From NCBI GenBank assembly GCA_039795165.1, contig JBDKER010000018.1:1-64000 (forward strand): a DNA stretch of 64,000 nucleotides, given 5' to 3'. Positions 8,605 through 17,753 of this stretch are shown one piece after another. The stretch is from V1-33 sp039795165. GTDB lineage: Bacteria > Verrucomicrobiota > Verrucomicrobiia > Verrucomicrobiales > V1-33. Positions within the stretch are counted from its first letter, which is position 1. Every line of letters begins with the position of its first letter. The notes beneath the pieces are model-generated. The model did no database searches, had not been told where the DNA came from, and saw only the letters and a list, made by a program, of their open reading frames with translations. The position numbers and the translations under genes are program-made.

Positions 8605-10272
8605 ATGATGCGATCAATGAGCCGTCGGCGATTCTGCGGGACCCTTGCGGGAGGGTTGGCTGGTGTGCGGGTCCGGGGTGGGGAAGCGGGGCGTTCCGGG
8701 GCGGTGGCCACGGGGCATCCAATGGCGACCGAGGCAGCGTGGCGGGCGATGCAGGCGGGGGGCAATGCGGTTGATGGGGCGATTGCTGCGGCGCTCATGC
8801 TGGGAGTGGTGGATCCGGTCAATTCCGGTCTGGGTGGCGGGATGTTTCTGCTGATCCGGAGTCCGGATGGGAAGTTCACGGCGATTGACGGGCGGGAGGC
8901 GGCTCCGGCGGCGGCGAGCCGCGACATGTTTGTGCGGGATGGCAAAGCCGTGGCGGAACTCAGTCAGCAGGGACCGCTGGCGGTGGCGGTGCCGTCGCAG
9001 CTGGCGGCGCTTGCGGATGCGGCGGCTGCCTTTGGAAACCGTCCGCTGCGCGAACCACTTGCGGAGGCGGCGCGGGTGGCCGGGGAAGGATTTGTGCCCG
9101 ACCGCACGCTGCTGGCGCGCATGGCCTCTGTGCGACCGCTGCTGCCGATGTTTCCGGGGCTGGCGGCGCAGTTTGGCGGGGCCGAGGCTGGTGTGGTGCT
9201 GCGGCAGCCGGAGTTGGCGGCGACGCTGCGGTCGCTTGCGGAAGATGGACCGGAATGGTTCTACCGGGGACCCTTTGCGCAGCGGGTGGCGGCATGGATG
9301 GGGGAAAACGGGGGCGTTCTCACGGAAGAGGACTTTGCGGCATACCGGACCGTGCGGCGCGAGCCCATTGCGGCGGAATATCGTGGGTTTTCCGTGACCG
9401 GATTCCCTCCGCCTTCGTCCGGCGGGCTGCACATTGCTCAGATGCTGCGGCTGCTGGAGCCATTTGATGTGGCGAAGCTCGGGGCCGCTGACCGTGCGCA
9501 TCTGCTGGCGGAAGTGATGAAGATTGCCTTTGCTGACCGGGCCCGCTGGCTGGGTGATCCGGATCATGCGAAGGTGCCGCGGGGCCTGCTGCGGGAATCC
9601 TATCTCGACGGACTTGGTGCGGGGTTGCGCATGGACCGAGCTGCCGACATCGGGCAGGCGGGATCTCCTCCCGATGCGGAAAGCGACTATTTCCGGAAGC
9701 ACACCACGCATTTTTCCGTGTGCGATGCGGCCGGTTGGTGGGTGGCTGCCACTGCCACGATCAATACGACCTTTGGATCGAAGGTCATCGTGCCCGGGAC
9801 TGGCGTGGTGCTGAACAATGAAATGGACGACTTCTCGGCGCAGCCGGGGGCGGCCAATGCGTTCGGGCTGGTGGGTGCCGAGGCCAACTGTGTGGCTCCG
9901 GGGAAGCGGCCGCTTTCGAGCATGAGTCCGACCATTGTCTGTTCCGGGGGCGAGCCCATGCTGGCGCTGGGAGCGGCTGGGGGACCGACGATCATTTCGC
10001 AGACGCTGCTGCATCTGGTGGGCATGCTCGATCTTGGGATGGATGCGGAAATGGCGCTGCGGCAGCCGCGGCTGCATCATCAATGGCGGCCGGATCAGGT
10101 CATGCTGGAGCCCGGGTTTCCGGAGGAAGTCGCTTCGGAGCTTTCCCGCCGGGGTCATAAGATCAAGAAAGGCAATGGGTTCGGAGTTTCGCAGATCACG
10201 GCCCGCCGCCTTGGTGGACCACTGGAGGCTGCGGCGGATCCCCGGGCTGGTGGATCCGGCCGGGTTTGGTGA
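8605..10272 (+). CDS. ggt: Gamma-glutamyltransferase with Tat-like signal
   Basis: A 555-residue N-terminal-nucleophile hydrolase that cleaves or transfers the gamma-glutamyl group of glutathione and related peptides, normally in the periplasm. Family marks are PMATEAAWRAMQAGGNAVDGA and NSGLGGGMF in the large subunit, the autoprocessing site before Thr in KHTTHFSV (Thr about 367), and PGKRPLSSMSPTIV with the substrate-binding Ser pair. The N-terminus has a twin-arginine motif (SRRRFCG), which suggests Tat export. The start is ATG 8605 (a second ATG follows at 8608), chosen because a GGGGGGAG sequence sits just upstream and the Tat motif follows. It is divergent from panB. Confidence 0.92.
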   Translation: MMRSMSRRRFCGTLAGGLAGVRVRGGEAGRSGAVATGHPMATEAAWRAMQAGGNAVDGAIAAALMLGVVDPVNSGLGGGMFLLIRSPDGKFTAIDGREAAPAAASRDMFVRDGKAVAELSQQGPLAVAVPSQLAALADAAAAFGNRPLREPLAEAARVAGEGFVPDRTLLARMASVRPLLPMFPGLAAQFGGAEAGVVLRQPELAATLRSLAEDGPEWFYRGPFAQRVAAWMGENGGVLTEEDFAAYRTVRREPIAAEYRGFSVTGFPPPSSGGLHIAQMLRLLEPFDVAKLGAADRAHLLAEVMKIAFADRARWLGDPDHAKVPRGLLRESYLDGLGAGLRMDRAADIGQAGSPPDAESDYFRKHTTHFSVCDAAGWWVAATATINTTFGSKVIVPGTGVVLNNEMDDFSAQPGAANAFGLVGAEANCVAPGKRPLSSMSPTIVCSGGEPMLALGAAGGPTIISQTLLHLVGMLDLGMDAEMALRQPRLHHQWRPDQVMLEPGFPEEVASELSRRGHKIKKGNGFGVSQITARRLGGPLEAAADPRAGGSGRVW

Positions 10273-10335
10273 GTTGTGGCGGGCTGTGGAGTTCCTGCTT
10301 GCGGCACCTGTTTGAGGCCCTAAGGCCATGGTCGC

Positions 10336-12048
10336 ATGAGTCTTTCCGCGCCATCGCCGCGCTGGATTCTGCGTCCGGTTGACGAGCTTGCCGTCTCGCG
10401 GGTGCGGGCCAGCACGGGGACATCACTTTCTCCGCTGGTGCAGCGTCTGCTCGCACAACGGGATCCGGGCAGCGAGGAAGCCGTGCAGCGGTTTTTGCAG
10501 CCGAAGCTGCAGGGCCTGACCGATCCGTTTCTGCTGCCGAACATGGAAGCGGCGGTGGAGCGGCTGCTGCAGGCGGTCGACCGGAAGGAACGCGTGGTGC
10601 TTTACGGGGATTACGATGTGGATGGGGTGTCGTCGCTTACGTTGCTCCGCACCGTGCTGCGGGCGTACGGTCTCGAGCCGCGCTGCTTTCTGCCGCTGCG
10701 GATGGAAGAAGGATACGGATTGTCTCCGGAAGGTCTGCAGCGCTGCCTTGAAGATGGAGGTGTCGATCTGCTGGTGGCCGTCGACTGTGGCACCACGGCC
10801 AGCCGGGAAGCCGAGTGGCTGGCATCGCAGGGCATCGAGCTGATCATTCTTGATCATCATGAACCTGATCCCAACCGGGTGCCGCAGTGTGCGGCCCTTG
10901 TGAATCCGAAGCTGGGGTCGGCCTTTCATTTCCTGTGCAGTGCCGGTGTGGTTTTCAAGCTGGGGCATGCCATGGTCAAGCGGCGGCCGAATCCGGCGCT
11001 CGATCTGAAGTCGCAGCTCGACATCGTGGCGCTGGCGACCGTGGCGGACATTGTCCCGCTGGTTGATGAGAACCGGATCTTTGTGCGCAAGGGGCTCGAG
11101 CAGCTGGAGCTGCGGAAACGGCCTGGGCTGGCGGCGCTCATTGAAGTGGCCGGGGTCAAATCGCCCCTCGACAGCATGGACCTGGGATTCCGGCTGGGAC
11201 CGCGGCTCAATGCGGCTGGTCGGCTCGACACGGCACACACGGCCCTTGACCTTCTGCTGAGCGGACACCGTGACGAAGCGATGGCGCTGGCGACCGCGCT
11301 CGACCGTCAGAACCGGGAACGTCAGGAAGTCGAGCATCTCATGCAGCAGCAGGCGCAGTCGCTGGCTGACGTGCTGGCGTCGGAAGGTCATGCCGGCCTT
11401 GTGGTGGCGTCGGAAGGCTGGCATCCGGGGGTGGTGGGCATTGTGGCGGCCCGTCTGACGCGGCGGTATCATCGGCCTGTGTTTGTGATTGCGGTCGATG
11501 AGAACGGACTGGGCAAAGGCAGTGGCCGATCTGTGGAAGGATTGTCGCTCGTGGCGGCCCTTGATGCCTGCCGGGATCTTCTGCTGGCGGGTGGCGGGCA
11601 CGATGCGGCGGCTGGGCTTTCGCTGCACCGGGATCGGCTGGCGGAATTCTCCGTGAGGTTTCACGAGCACATCCGTTCCCAGATCCGCGGCAGTGAACTC
11701 GAGCCCAAGCTTTATCTCGATGCCGAAACGAGGTTGGCGGACCTGACCCTTGAGTTCCTTGACGCCTACGAACTGCTGCAGCCATTTGGTCAGGGGAACG
11801 CGCGTCCTGTTTTTCTCGCCCGCGGGGTGCAGCCGGTGAACGAGCCGAAACTGCTGCGTGAGCGGCACTGGAAATTCGAATTCTACCAGGATGGAACGGT
11901 CAAGGGTGGCATCTGGTTCAACGGAGCGCACGACCCCCTGCCGCCGCCGCCGTGGGACATTGCGTTCTATGTCGACCGCAACACGTTCCGCGGCGAGACG
12001 CATGTACAGCTGCTTGTGCAGGCGATGCGGACAAGTTCCGGAGCCTGA
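10336..12048 (+). CDS. recJ: Single-stranded-DNA-specific exonuclease RecJ
   Basis: A 570-residue 5'-to-3' ssDNA exonuclease of the DHH phosphoesterase superfamily, acting in recombinational repair and mismatch repair. It has the metal-binding motifs YGDYDVDG (about residues 90-97) and ILDHHEPDP (about 170-178), then PRLNAAGRLD and the DHHA1 glycine-rich segment GGGHDAAAG. Its length matches the E. coli protein (577). It lies 63 bp after the gamma-glutamyltransferase gene on the same strand, with no functional link apparent. Its end faces the CotH gene across 34 bp. Confidence 0.95.
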   Translation: MSLSAPSPRWILRPVDELAVSRVRASTGTSLSPLVQRLLAQRDPGSEEAVQRFLQPKLQGLTDPFLLPNMEAAVERLLQAVDRKERVVLYGDYDVDGVSSLTLLRTVLRAYGLEPRCFLPLRMEEGYGLSPEGLQRCLEDGGVDLLVAVDCGTTASREAEWLASQGIELIILDHHEPDPNRVPQCAALVNPKLGSAFHFLCSAGVVFKLGHAMVKRRPNPALDLKSQLDIVALATVADIVPLVDENRIFVRKGLEQLELRKRPGLAALIEVAGVKSPLDSMDLGFRLGPRLNAAGRLDTAHTALDLLLSGHRDEAMALATALDRQNRERQEVEHLMQQQAQSLADVLASEGHAGLVVASEGWHPGVVGIVAARLTRRYHRPVFVIAVDENGLGKGSGRSVEGLSLVAALDACRDLLLAGGGHDAAAGLSLHRDRLAEFSVRFHEHIRSQIRGSELEPKLYLDAETRLADLTLEFLDAYELLQPFGQGNARPVFLARGVQPVNEPKLLRERHWKFEFYQDGTVKGGIWFNGAHDPLPPPPWDIAFYVDRNTFRGETHVQLLVQAMRTSSGA

Positions 12049-12082
12049 AGTTCCGGGGTCGTCCGGCGGCTCCGGGAATGGA

Positions 12083-15000
12083 TCAGCGGAGGGAAGCCTT
12101 GAGTCGTGCGTAGAGGGTGCCTGTGGCTGGGGTGAGGGATCGGGCTGTGACCGTGAGGGAGCCGTCGGGCCGGGGAATTTCCGACACGATGGTGAAGCTG
12201 CCGGTGGTCCATGCGAGGAGGTTGGGGGACGATTCGACCGTGAGGGTGGCGTCTTCCGCGGCTGGATTCCTTGTGAAGGTGAATTCCATGAAGCCGTCGG
12301 GTGTGAGGGTGACACTGGGGAGCCGGGTGGGGTCGGGCGCATTATCGCTGGAGCCGAGGGCGTATTCCATGAGGGCGGAAAGTCCGTCCGCGTCGTCGTC
12401 GGCGGCTGGGCTGCCAGTGAACGGGAGGGCGTCGCCGCTGCCTGGATTTCCTCCGGTTGCGGTGCTGGCGCGCCAGTTTGCAGCGATGGAGTGATCCGGG
12501 AGCGAGGCTGGAGCGATGAGGACGAGGCTGGGGCCGCTGCCGTCCGGGGAGGTCGGCCATGGAGCGGAATCGCGGTAGGCAAACGAACGGATCACGAAGC
12601 CATCGGCTCCCACGAGGGTGAGGGTTTCCCCATTGTTATTGAGGCCGGTGCCGCCCGTGAAGGCACCGTCGGCCATGGAGGCCGCTGCGGAGGGATATCG
12701 GAAGACGAAGGCCGCGCGGTCGCGCACCGCGAGGGTGCGGCCACCCGGAGGCAGGGTGCTGCCGGGGGCGAACGCGAAGGCGACCCCGTCCGTGAAGCGG
12801 ACATTGTCGAGACTGACCGGGGCTTTGCCTGCATTCATGAGTTCGATGAATTCGAATTGGTCTGCGTCGGTGAAGCCGGCGGACAGTTCGGCTGGCGAGG
12901 GTGGGGCTGGGTGGTACATGATTTCCGAGACCACGAGATTGGCTGCCGAGGCCGGTTCCACGGGAGATGTGTTTTCGATGATGATGGAAGCCGAGCTGAT
13001 CAGTTTGCCGCTGAAGTCGATGGCTTCGAGGGTAACCGTGCGGGAACCCGGGTTGGCGGGAACCTTGAGCTGCCATGTACTGTTGGCGGTCCATGTGACG
13101 CTGAGGGGTTCCGTGCTGCCTGCGATGCGGATGCTGCGGACATTGACCCAGCCGATGCCCGTGAGGGTGGCTGTGCTGCCATTGACGCTGAGCGGGCCCG
13201 GGGTGGTGATGGCGAAGGCTGTCTGCGGAATGGCCGAGCGGATCTGGGTGAGGACATTGTTCGATCGGTTCGTCATGTAGGTCAGTTCCGCGGCCCAATC
13301 CTGCTGGGGGTGCAGCGAGGCGAAATGCGACGTCCAGATCGACATGTAGGCATTGTGGTAGGTGGTCGTGATGATGTCGTGGAGGTGACCGAGGTAGAGG
13401 CGGCGGCGTGCGGGCGACTGTGTGAGGGTAGCGCACTGGGGATTGGCCGTGATGCTGCGGGTTTCACTGAAGGAGAAATCCATGTCGTGCGGCAGGAAGA
13501 CAATGCGGCCGTCGGGTCGGGCATAGTAGATCCCGTTGTGCTGGTCGCCGGCCGCCGCGTTGTCGCCTGCTCCGGTGAGGACGGCGTAGGCCATGCCACG
13601 GAACCATGTATCTAGGTCGATGACCGATGGAAGAGCGGCTTCGAAGGCGGCTCCTGAGGTGCTGAAGAGTTTGCAGTAGCGGATGATGGGGGAGAAGTCG
13701 TCCTCCTCGCGGTTGATCTTGTTGAGGAAGTGCCAGCGGTAGCGTTCCTTGTCGTCGCCGAGGTTGGTGACGTTGACGCCCATGACGTTGTCCGGTTCCG
13801 GCAATTTTGCTCCTGTGGGGGTCCCGTTGCTGGTGGTGGTGGGGTAGTAGACCAGTTCGTATTCGTACAGTTTGCCATCCGAACCATTGTCGAACTGTTC
13901 GTCGAGGAAGACGTCTTCGTAGCGGGCCATCTGGAGGACGGCACCGCCGGTGAGGGCCTGATTGGGGGCGAGAATCTTGATGAAATCGTTGTAGCGGCTG
14001 ATGGGGCCGCCGGAATTCGAGATCATCATGTCGAAGAGGAGTTCGCGCTGGCCGGGAGACTGGCCTTCCGAGCGGTCGACGGCGACGCCGCCGTGGGCTC
14101 CGCGGAAGAGACCATCCGAGGGGAAGTCGAGGTTGTAGCCGACGCGGCCTGTCTGATTGCGGCCGCGTTCGCTGCTTTTGAGTCGGACGCCCGCATTGTA
14201 GTAGATGTCGCCTTCGCGGTCGATGACGGTGGCTTCGATGCGGTCATTGCTCATGACTTCCGTGGCCGTGTGCATGAGGGTGCGGTCGGCATTGGTCGTG
14301 ATGATGCGGAAATTGTGCCATCCGTTGGTGGCGGCCGTGTTGTCATTGACCTTGCAGAGGGCGCGGGAATCCGGTCCGGCGGTCGGCCAGAGGGCATCGG
14401 TGCCTGTGCTGTCGGTGGCCCGGAGGTAGTATTGGATGACGGCACCGGCGGCCTGGCCGGGGATGACGCCCGCGTACTGTCCTGGGCTGGAGGCGGTCAT
14501 GGGGGTCGACTGGAAGGCTCCGCCATTGACCGAGTAGAGGAGGGTGAGGGAAGCGACGCCGTCGGGGTCGCTGGCGGCTGCGGAGACGGTGATGGGTTGG
14601 CTGGCGGCGGGGACGGCGGGCGAGTGGATCATGCCCGTGCAGGTGGGGCCGGCGTTGGCGACTGCGGTGGAATTAGGGGCCGAGGGGGTGCCGCCGTCCG
14701 AGGGCCGGTCGATGGTTGTGACGCGGGCGAGGCGGTTGAAGTAGAGGCGGGAGTGGAGTTGGTTGGAACCCGAGACCCAGCGGGCGCGGAAGGAGATTTC
14801 GTATTCCCGGCCATTGACCACCGAGCTTTTGAGGGTGGTTTCCACCTGATTGTGCATGTGTTCGGTGGGGCCGGTGGCGACGAGGCGGAGGATTTTGTTG
14901 GTGGGGTTGCCGGGTTCAGCGATGACGCTGCCGCGGCGGTGATTGCCGCGGAGGCGCCATGCAGCGGCGTTGTCGAAGCCGGTGTCGTTCAGTTTCTGGA

Positions 15001-17635
15001 CGGCGGTGGTGGCGGGTGCTTCGATGATGCTGAGGTCATCGAACCAGATTTCGCCTGCGCCGAGGAGGCCCATGTTGAATTCGATCCATTGGGAATCCGG
15101 GCCATTGGAAGCGGCGGCCGTGCCTCGGTAGGTATAGGTTTTCCATGCGGTGCGGCTGGCTTCAGTGCTGGCCGACCATGCGCCCGGAGCGGCATTGTCT
15201 GCGCGGAGGTCGCGCAGTTCGAGGGTGGTGCCGCCGCCGTCTGGAGATTCCGGCCAGTAGCCCGCGTCGAAGTAGCGGACTTCGTCGGCTGGGTTGCGGC
15301 GGGCGTCGCGCAGTTCGAGTCGGTCACTGGTGGCTGAGAGCGAGCCCATGAAGGTGCCAAGGAGCCGGGCGGCCGGGTAGGCCTTGGAGAAGGCAGCGGC
15401 ATTGAAGGCGATGCAGGCGTGTTCGCCGGGGGCGAGGGATGTGCCCGGGGCGAAGGCGAAGTCGATTCCGCTGCCGAAGTCCCAGCCGGTGAGGTCGACT
15501 GGTTGCGTGCTGCGGTTGGCGATTTCGATCCATTTGTTATCCGACTTGCGGAGGGGTTGGCCGGGGATGGCGGGGGAGACGAGCGAGCGGAGGTCGAGTT
15601 TGAGGCCGAAGACGAGGTCGCTGCTGCTGGTGGCGTTCTGGTGGACTTCGACGGAGAATCGGTTGGTGCCTGCCACGAGGCCTGTTTTGGGGAGGACCAT
15701 GCTGACGAGCGTGGCGTCGCCGACACCCGGGGTGGAGAGGGTTTCCGGACCGACGGGGCCTGCGGGCATGCTGAAGCGCTGGGCGAGTTCCGTGCCATTG
15801 AGGTAGAAGACGGCACCGTCGTCGATGAGGTGGGTGATTTCGATGGAATCCGCGGCGGCGAGCTGAGCGGCGGAGAGTTCGAATTCGCGTTCGAAGTAGT
15901 AGGTTACGGTGCTGGGTGAATAGGTGGCCAGCGGGGTGGCGAGCGGGACGGGCAGGGCGGCGGTTTCGTAGCCGATGGGGGCATTTCCGCTCAGCCAGTT
16001 TCCTTCCACGGGGTGGGGTGTGGCCGCCCAGTCGGCCGGGAGGTTTTCATCGGCGGCATTGTAGCGCCATGGTTCGCCGTGATTGATGAGGGTGACCGAC
16101 TGGAAGGTGGCCGGGGTTTCCGGGACCGGAGCGAGGACTGGTGGATTGTACTGAATTTCGCTGATGACGATGGCGTCGGTGAACTCGAAGCGGTTGGCGG
16201 CACCGGGGGTGGCGGAGGCTGGGTAGAGCCATGCGCCGCTGCGTTCCGGGGCTCGACCGCGGAGGCGGTTTGTTTGTTCCTGGCAATCGACGAGGGCGGC
16301 GCGGCCCGCCGTGAAGAGGAAGAGTTTTTCGCCGTCGGCCGGTGAGAATCCGAGTTCTGCTGTGGGAATGACGAGGAAGCCGCCTGGTTCGACGGTGCCG
16401 GCTGGCAGGGTGAACTGCCGGGCCGGGTCTGATCCTGCGGCGATGATGAGGCCGACGGTGCTGACGGGAGATGAACCGGTGTTGGTGAGTTCGATCCAGT
16501 ACGGTGAGGCGGATGCTGCGGTGATTTCCGAGAAGCGGAGCGATGGGGGAGCGCCCGGCTGGGGGATGAGGTTTTCGGTTTCCAGTTCGCAGGCGAAGAC
16601 GGCGTCGCTGTTGCCGAGGGCGTACTGGTGGAGTTCGACCGAGAGGCGGTTCGTGCCCATGCGGAGGGCCTGGAACGGCACGGGTGTGGCTGCCGAGAGC
16701 GCAAGGGCTTCCGTATTGACCGTGGCAAAGGTGGCCGACGTGATGGGACCCTGCGGGAGGTTGTGGCGGAAGATTTCCGTCCCGTTGAGGTAGAAGACGG
16801 CACCGTCGTCGACTGCGTGGCGGAGCCGGAGCGACTTCAGGTCAGCGAGGTTTGCGGCGCTCACTTCGAATTCCGTTTCGAAGTAGTAGGTGGTCACGTA
16901 GGGGTCGTTGAGTCCCGGGAAGGCGAGGACGGTTCCCGTGGGGAAGCTCATGGTGCTGGTTTCGTAGGCGAAGGCTCCGGGGCCTTCCTTCCATGGGGCA
17001 TTGGCGGGGTGGACGGTGCTGGCCCAGTCCGCTCCGGGGTTGCTGCCCGTTTCGTCGAACCTCCAGCGCTGATTCACCGGGATGATTTTGGTTAGGGTGG
17101 TCGGCGGGGGCAGGGAGGCGTCCGGGAAATTGGCGATGCCCGGGGTGCCGCCTTGCTGGGCGGAAACCGTCCAGTTGGCGTGTGGTCCGCTGGACGTGTA
17201 GGGCGCGCGTTTGGCCATGGTCCAGCCCGAGCCATCGGCGGCCAGCGGCCATGGGGCGGTGTCCGTGAATTCCAGTTCGTCCATCATGCGTCCGCTTTGA
17301 TTGACGAGGCGGAGGCGTTCGCCCGAGTTGGCGAGTGATCCCGGGAAGGGTCCGAATTGACCTTGAGTGGGCGACTTGGCGACGACGGCGTAGCTGCCGG
17401 GATTCAGAATGGTGCCGGCTGGAAACGTGTAGCCGATGCCGTCGATCTGCCAGCCCGAGACATCCACCTTGATGCCCATCTGATTGAACACCTCGAGCCA
17501 TTCGCCTGCTTCCGTGGTGCCGGCTGGGTTGTAATGCACTTCGTTGAAGACGACGACCGAGTCGGGTGCGGCGCAGAGCGGGGCCGCGGTGAGAAGAAGG
17601 GCAGCGGCGGGGAGCAAAACGGTCCGGGAATTCAT
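12083..17635 (-). CDS. Giant secreted lamin-tail/CotH-kinase-like surface protein
   Basis: An 1850-residue protein with a clear signal peptide (hydrophobic to about residue 20, cleavage near LCAA). Modules in order: lamin-tail domain (24-135), a beta-sandwich unit (about 183-345), second lamin-tail (about 350-460), second beta-sandwich (about 520-680), third lamin-tail (about 690-790), a carbohydrate-binding-like region (about 850-980), an Ig-like unit, a CotH-like kinase domain (about 1117-1430) with the metal-type motif LPHDMDFSF near 1383, fourth lamin-tail (about 1565-1700), and a C-terminal DDDADGLSALMEYALG segment near 1743 with a terminal beta domain. CotH kinases phosphorylate spore-coat proteins in Bacillus; here the target is unknown. 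Such architectures are common in Verrucomicrobiota surface proteins. Confidence 0.85.
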   Translation of the reverse strand: MNSRTVLLPAAALLLTAAPLCAAPDSVVVFNEVHYNPAGTTEAGEWLEVFNQMGIKVDVSGWQIDGIGYTFPAGTILNPGSYAVVAKSPTQGQFGPFPGSLANSGERLRLVNQSGRMMDELEFTDTAPWPLAADGSGWTMAKRAPYTSSGPHANWTVSAQQGGTPGIANFPDASLPPPTTLTKIIPVNQRWRFDETGSNPGADWASTVHPANAPWKEGPGAFAYETSTMSFPTGTVLAFPGLNDPYVTTYYFETEFEVSAANLADLKSLRLRHAVDDGAVFYLNGTEIFRHNLPQGPITSATFATVNTEALALSAATPVPFQALRMGTNRLSVELHQYALGNSDAVFACELETENLIPQPGAPPSLRFSEITAASASPYWIELTNTGSSPVSTVGLIIAAGSDPARQFTLPAGTVEPGGFLVIPTAELGFSPADGEKLFLFTAGRAALVDCQEQTNRLRGRAPERSGAWLYPASATPGAANRFEFTDAIVISEIQYNPPVLAPVPETPATFQSVTLINHGEPWRYNAADENLPADWAATPHPVEGNWLSGNAPIGYETAALPVPLATPLATYSPSTVTYYFEREFELSAAQLAAADSIEITHLIDDGAVFYLNGTELAQRFSMPAGPVGPETLSTPGVGDATLVSMVLPKTGLVAGTNRFSVEVHQNATSSSDLVFGLKLDLRSLVSPAIPGQPLRKSDNKWIEIANRSTQPVDLTGWDFGSGIDFAFAPGTSLAPGEHACIAFNAAAFSKAYPAARLLGTFMGSLSATSDRLELRDARRNPADEVRYFDAGYWPESPDGGGTTLELRDLRADNAAPGAWSASTEASRTAWKTYTYRGTAAASNGPDSQWIEFNMGLLGAGEIWFDDLSIIEAPATTAVQKLNDTGFDNAAAWRLRGNHRRGSVIAEPGNPTNKILRLVATGPTEHMHNQVETTLKSSVVNGREYEISFRARWVSGSNQLHSRLYFNRLARVTTIDRPSDGGTPSAPNSTAVANAGPTCTGMIHSPAVPAASQPITVSAAASDPDGVASLTLLYSVNGGAFQSTPMTASSPGQYAGVIPGQAAGAVIQYYLRATDSTGTDALWPTAGPDSRALCKVNDNTAATNGWHNFRIITTNADRTLMHTATEVMSNDRIEATVIDREGDIYYNAGVRLKSSERGRNQTGRVGYNLDFPSDGLFRGAHGGVAVDRSEGQSPGQRELLFDMMISNSGGPISRYNDFIKILAPNQALTGGAVLQMARYEDVFLDEQFDNGSDGKLYEYELVYYPTTTSNGTPTGAKLPEPDNVMGVNVTNLGDDKERYRWHFLNKINREEDDFSPIIRYCKLFSTSGAAFEAALPSVIDLDTWFRGMAYAVLTGAGDNAAAGDQHNGIYYARPDGRIVFLPHDMDFSFSETRSITANPQCATLTQSPARRRLYLGHLHDIITTTYHNAYMSIWTSHFASLHPQQDWAAELTYMTNRSNNVLTQIRSAIPQTAFAITTPGPLSVNGSTATLTGIGWVNVRSIRIAGSTEPLSVTWTANSTWQLKVPANPGSRTVTLEAIDFSGKLISSASIIIENTSPVEPASAANLVVSEIMYHPAPPSPAELSAGFTDADQFEFIELMNAGKAPVSLDNVRFTDGVAFAFAPGSTLPPGGRTLAVRDRAAFVFRYPSAAASMADGAFTGGTGLNNNGETLTLVGADGFVIRSFAYRDSAPWPTSPDGSGPSLVLIAPASLPDHSIAANWRASTATGGNPGSGDALPFTGSPAADDDADGLSALMEYALGSSDNAPDPTRLPSVTLTPDGFMEFTFTRNPAAEDATLTVESSPNLLAWTTGSFTIVSEIPRPDGSLTVTARSLTPATGTLYARLKASLR

Positions 17636-17674
17636 GGGTGAGCGCGAGGGGAAGGGGTGGAAAGGGAAACCGCC

Positions 17675-17722
17675 GGAGAACGGTGTGCTGGCCTGCTGGT
17701 GCGTGCCAGTGAATCGTTCTCC
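17675..17722 (-). terminator. Hairpin downstream of the repeat-rich secreted protein
   Basis: GGAGAACG (17675-17682) pairs with CGTTCTCC (17715-17722). Inside, CTGGC (17688-17692) pairs with GCCAG (17705-17709), giving a two-tier stem. It lies 31 bp beyond the stop of the gene at 17754 on the minus strand. The following bases on that strand are only mildly T-rich, so this is a terminator-like hairpin rather than a textbook terminator. Confidence 0.45.
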
Positions 17723-17753
17723 AGCGGAGAGGGGAGGAAGCGTAGAGCTTGGT

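Noticed and set aside
10423..12582. Open frame of about 720 codons antisense to recJ
   Set aside because: recJ motifs are complete on the plus strand; the antisense product is low complexity.
11858..15337. Gly/Val/Asp-rich plus-strand frames antisense to the CotH gene
   Set aside because: They mirror the minus-strand surface-protein gene and lack signals or domains.
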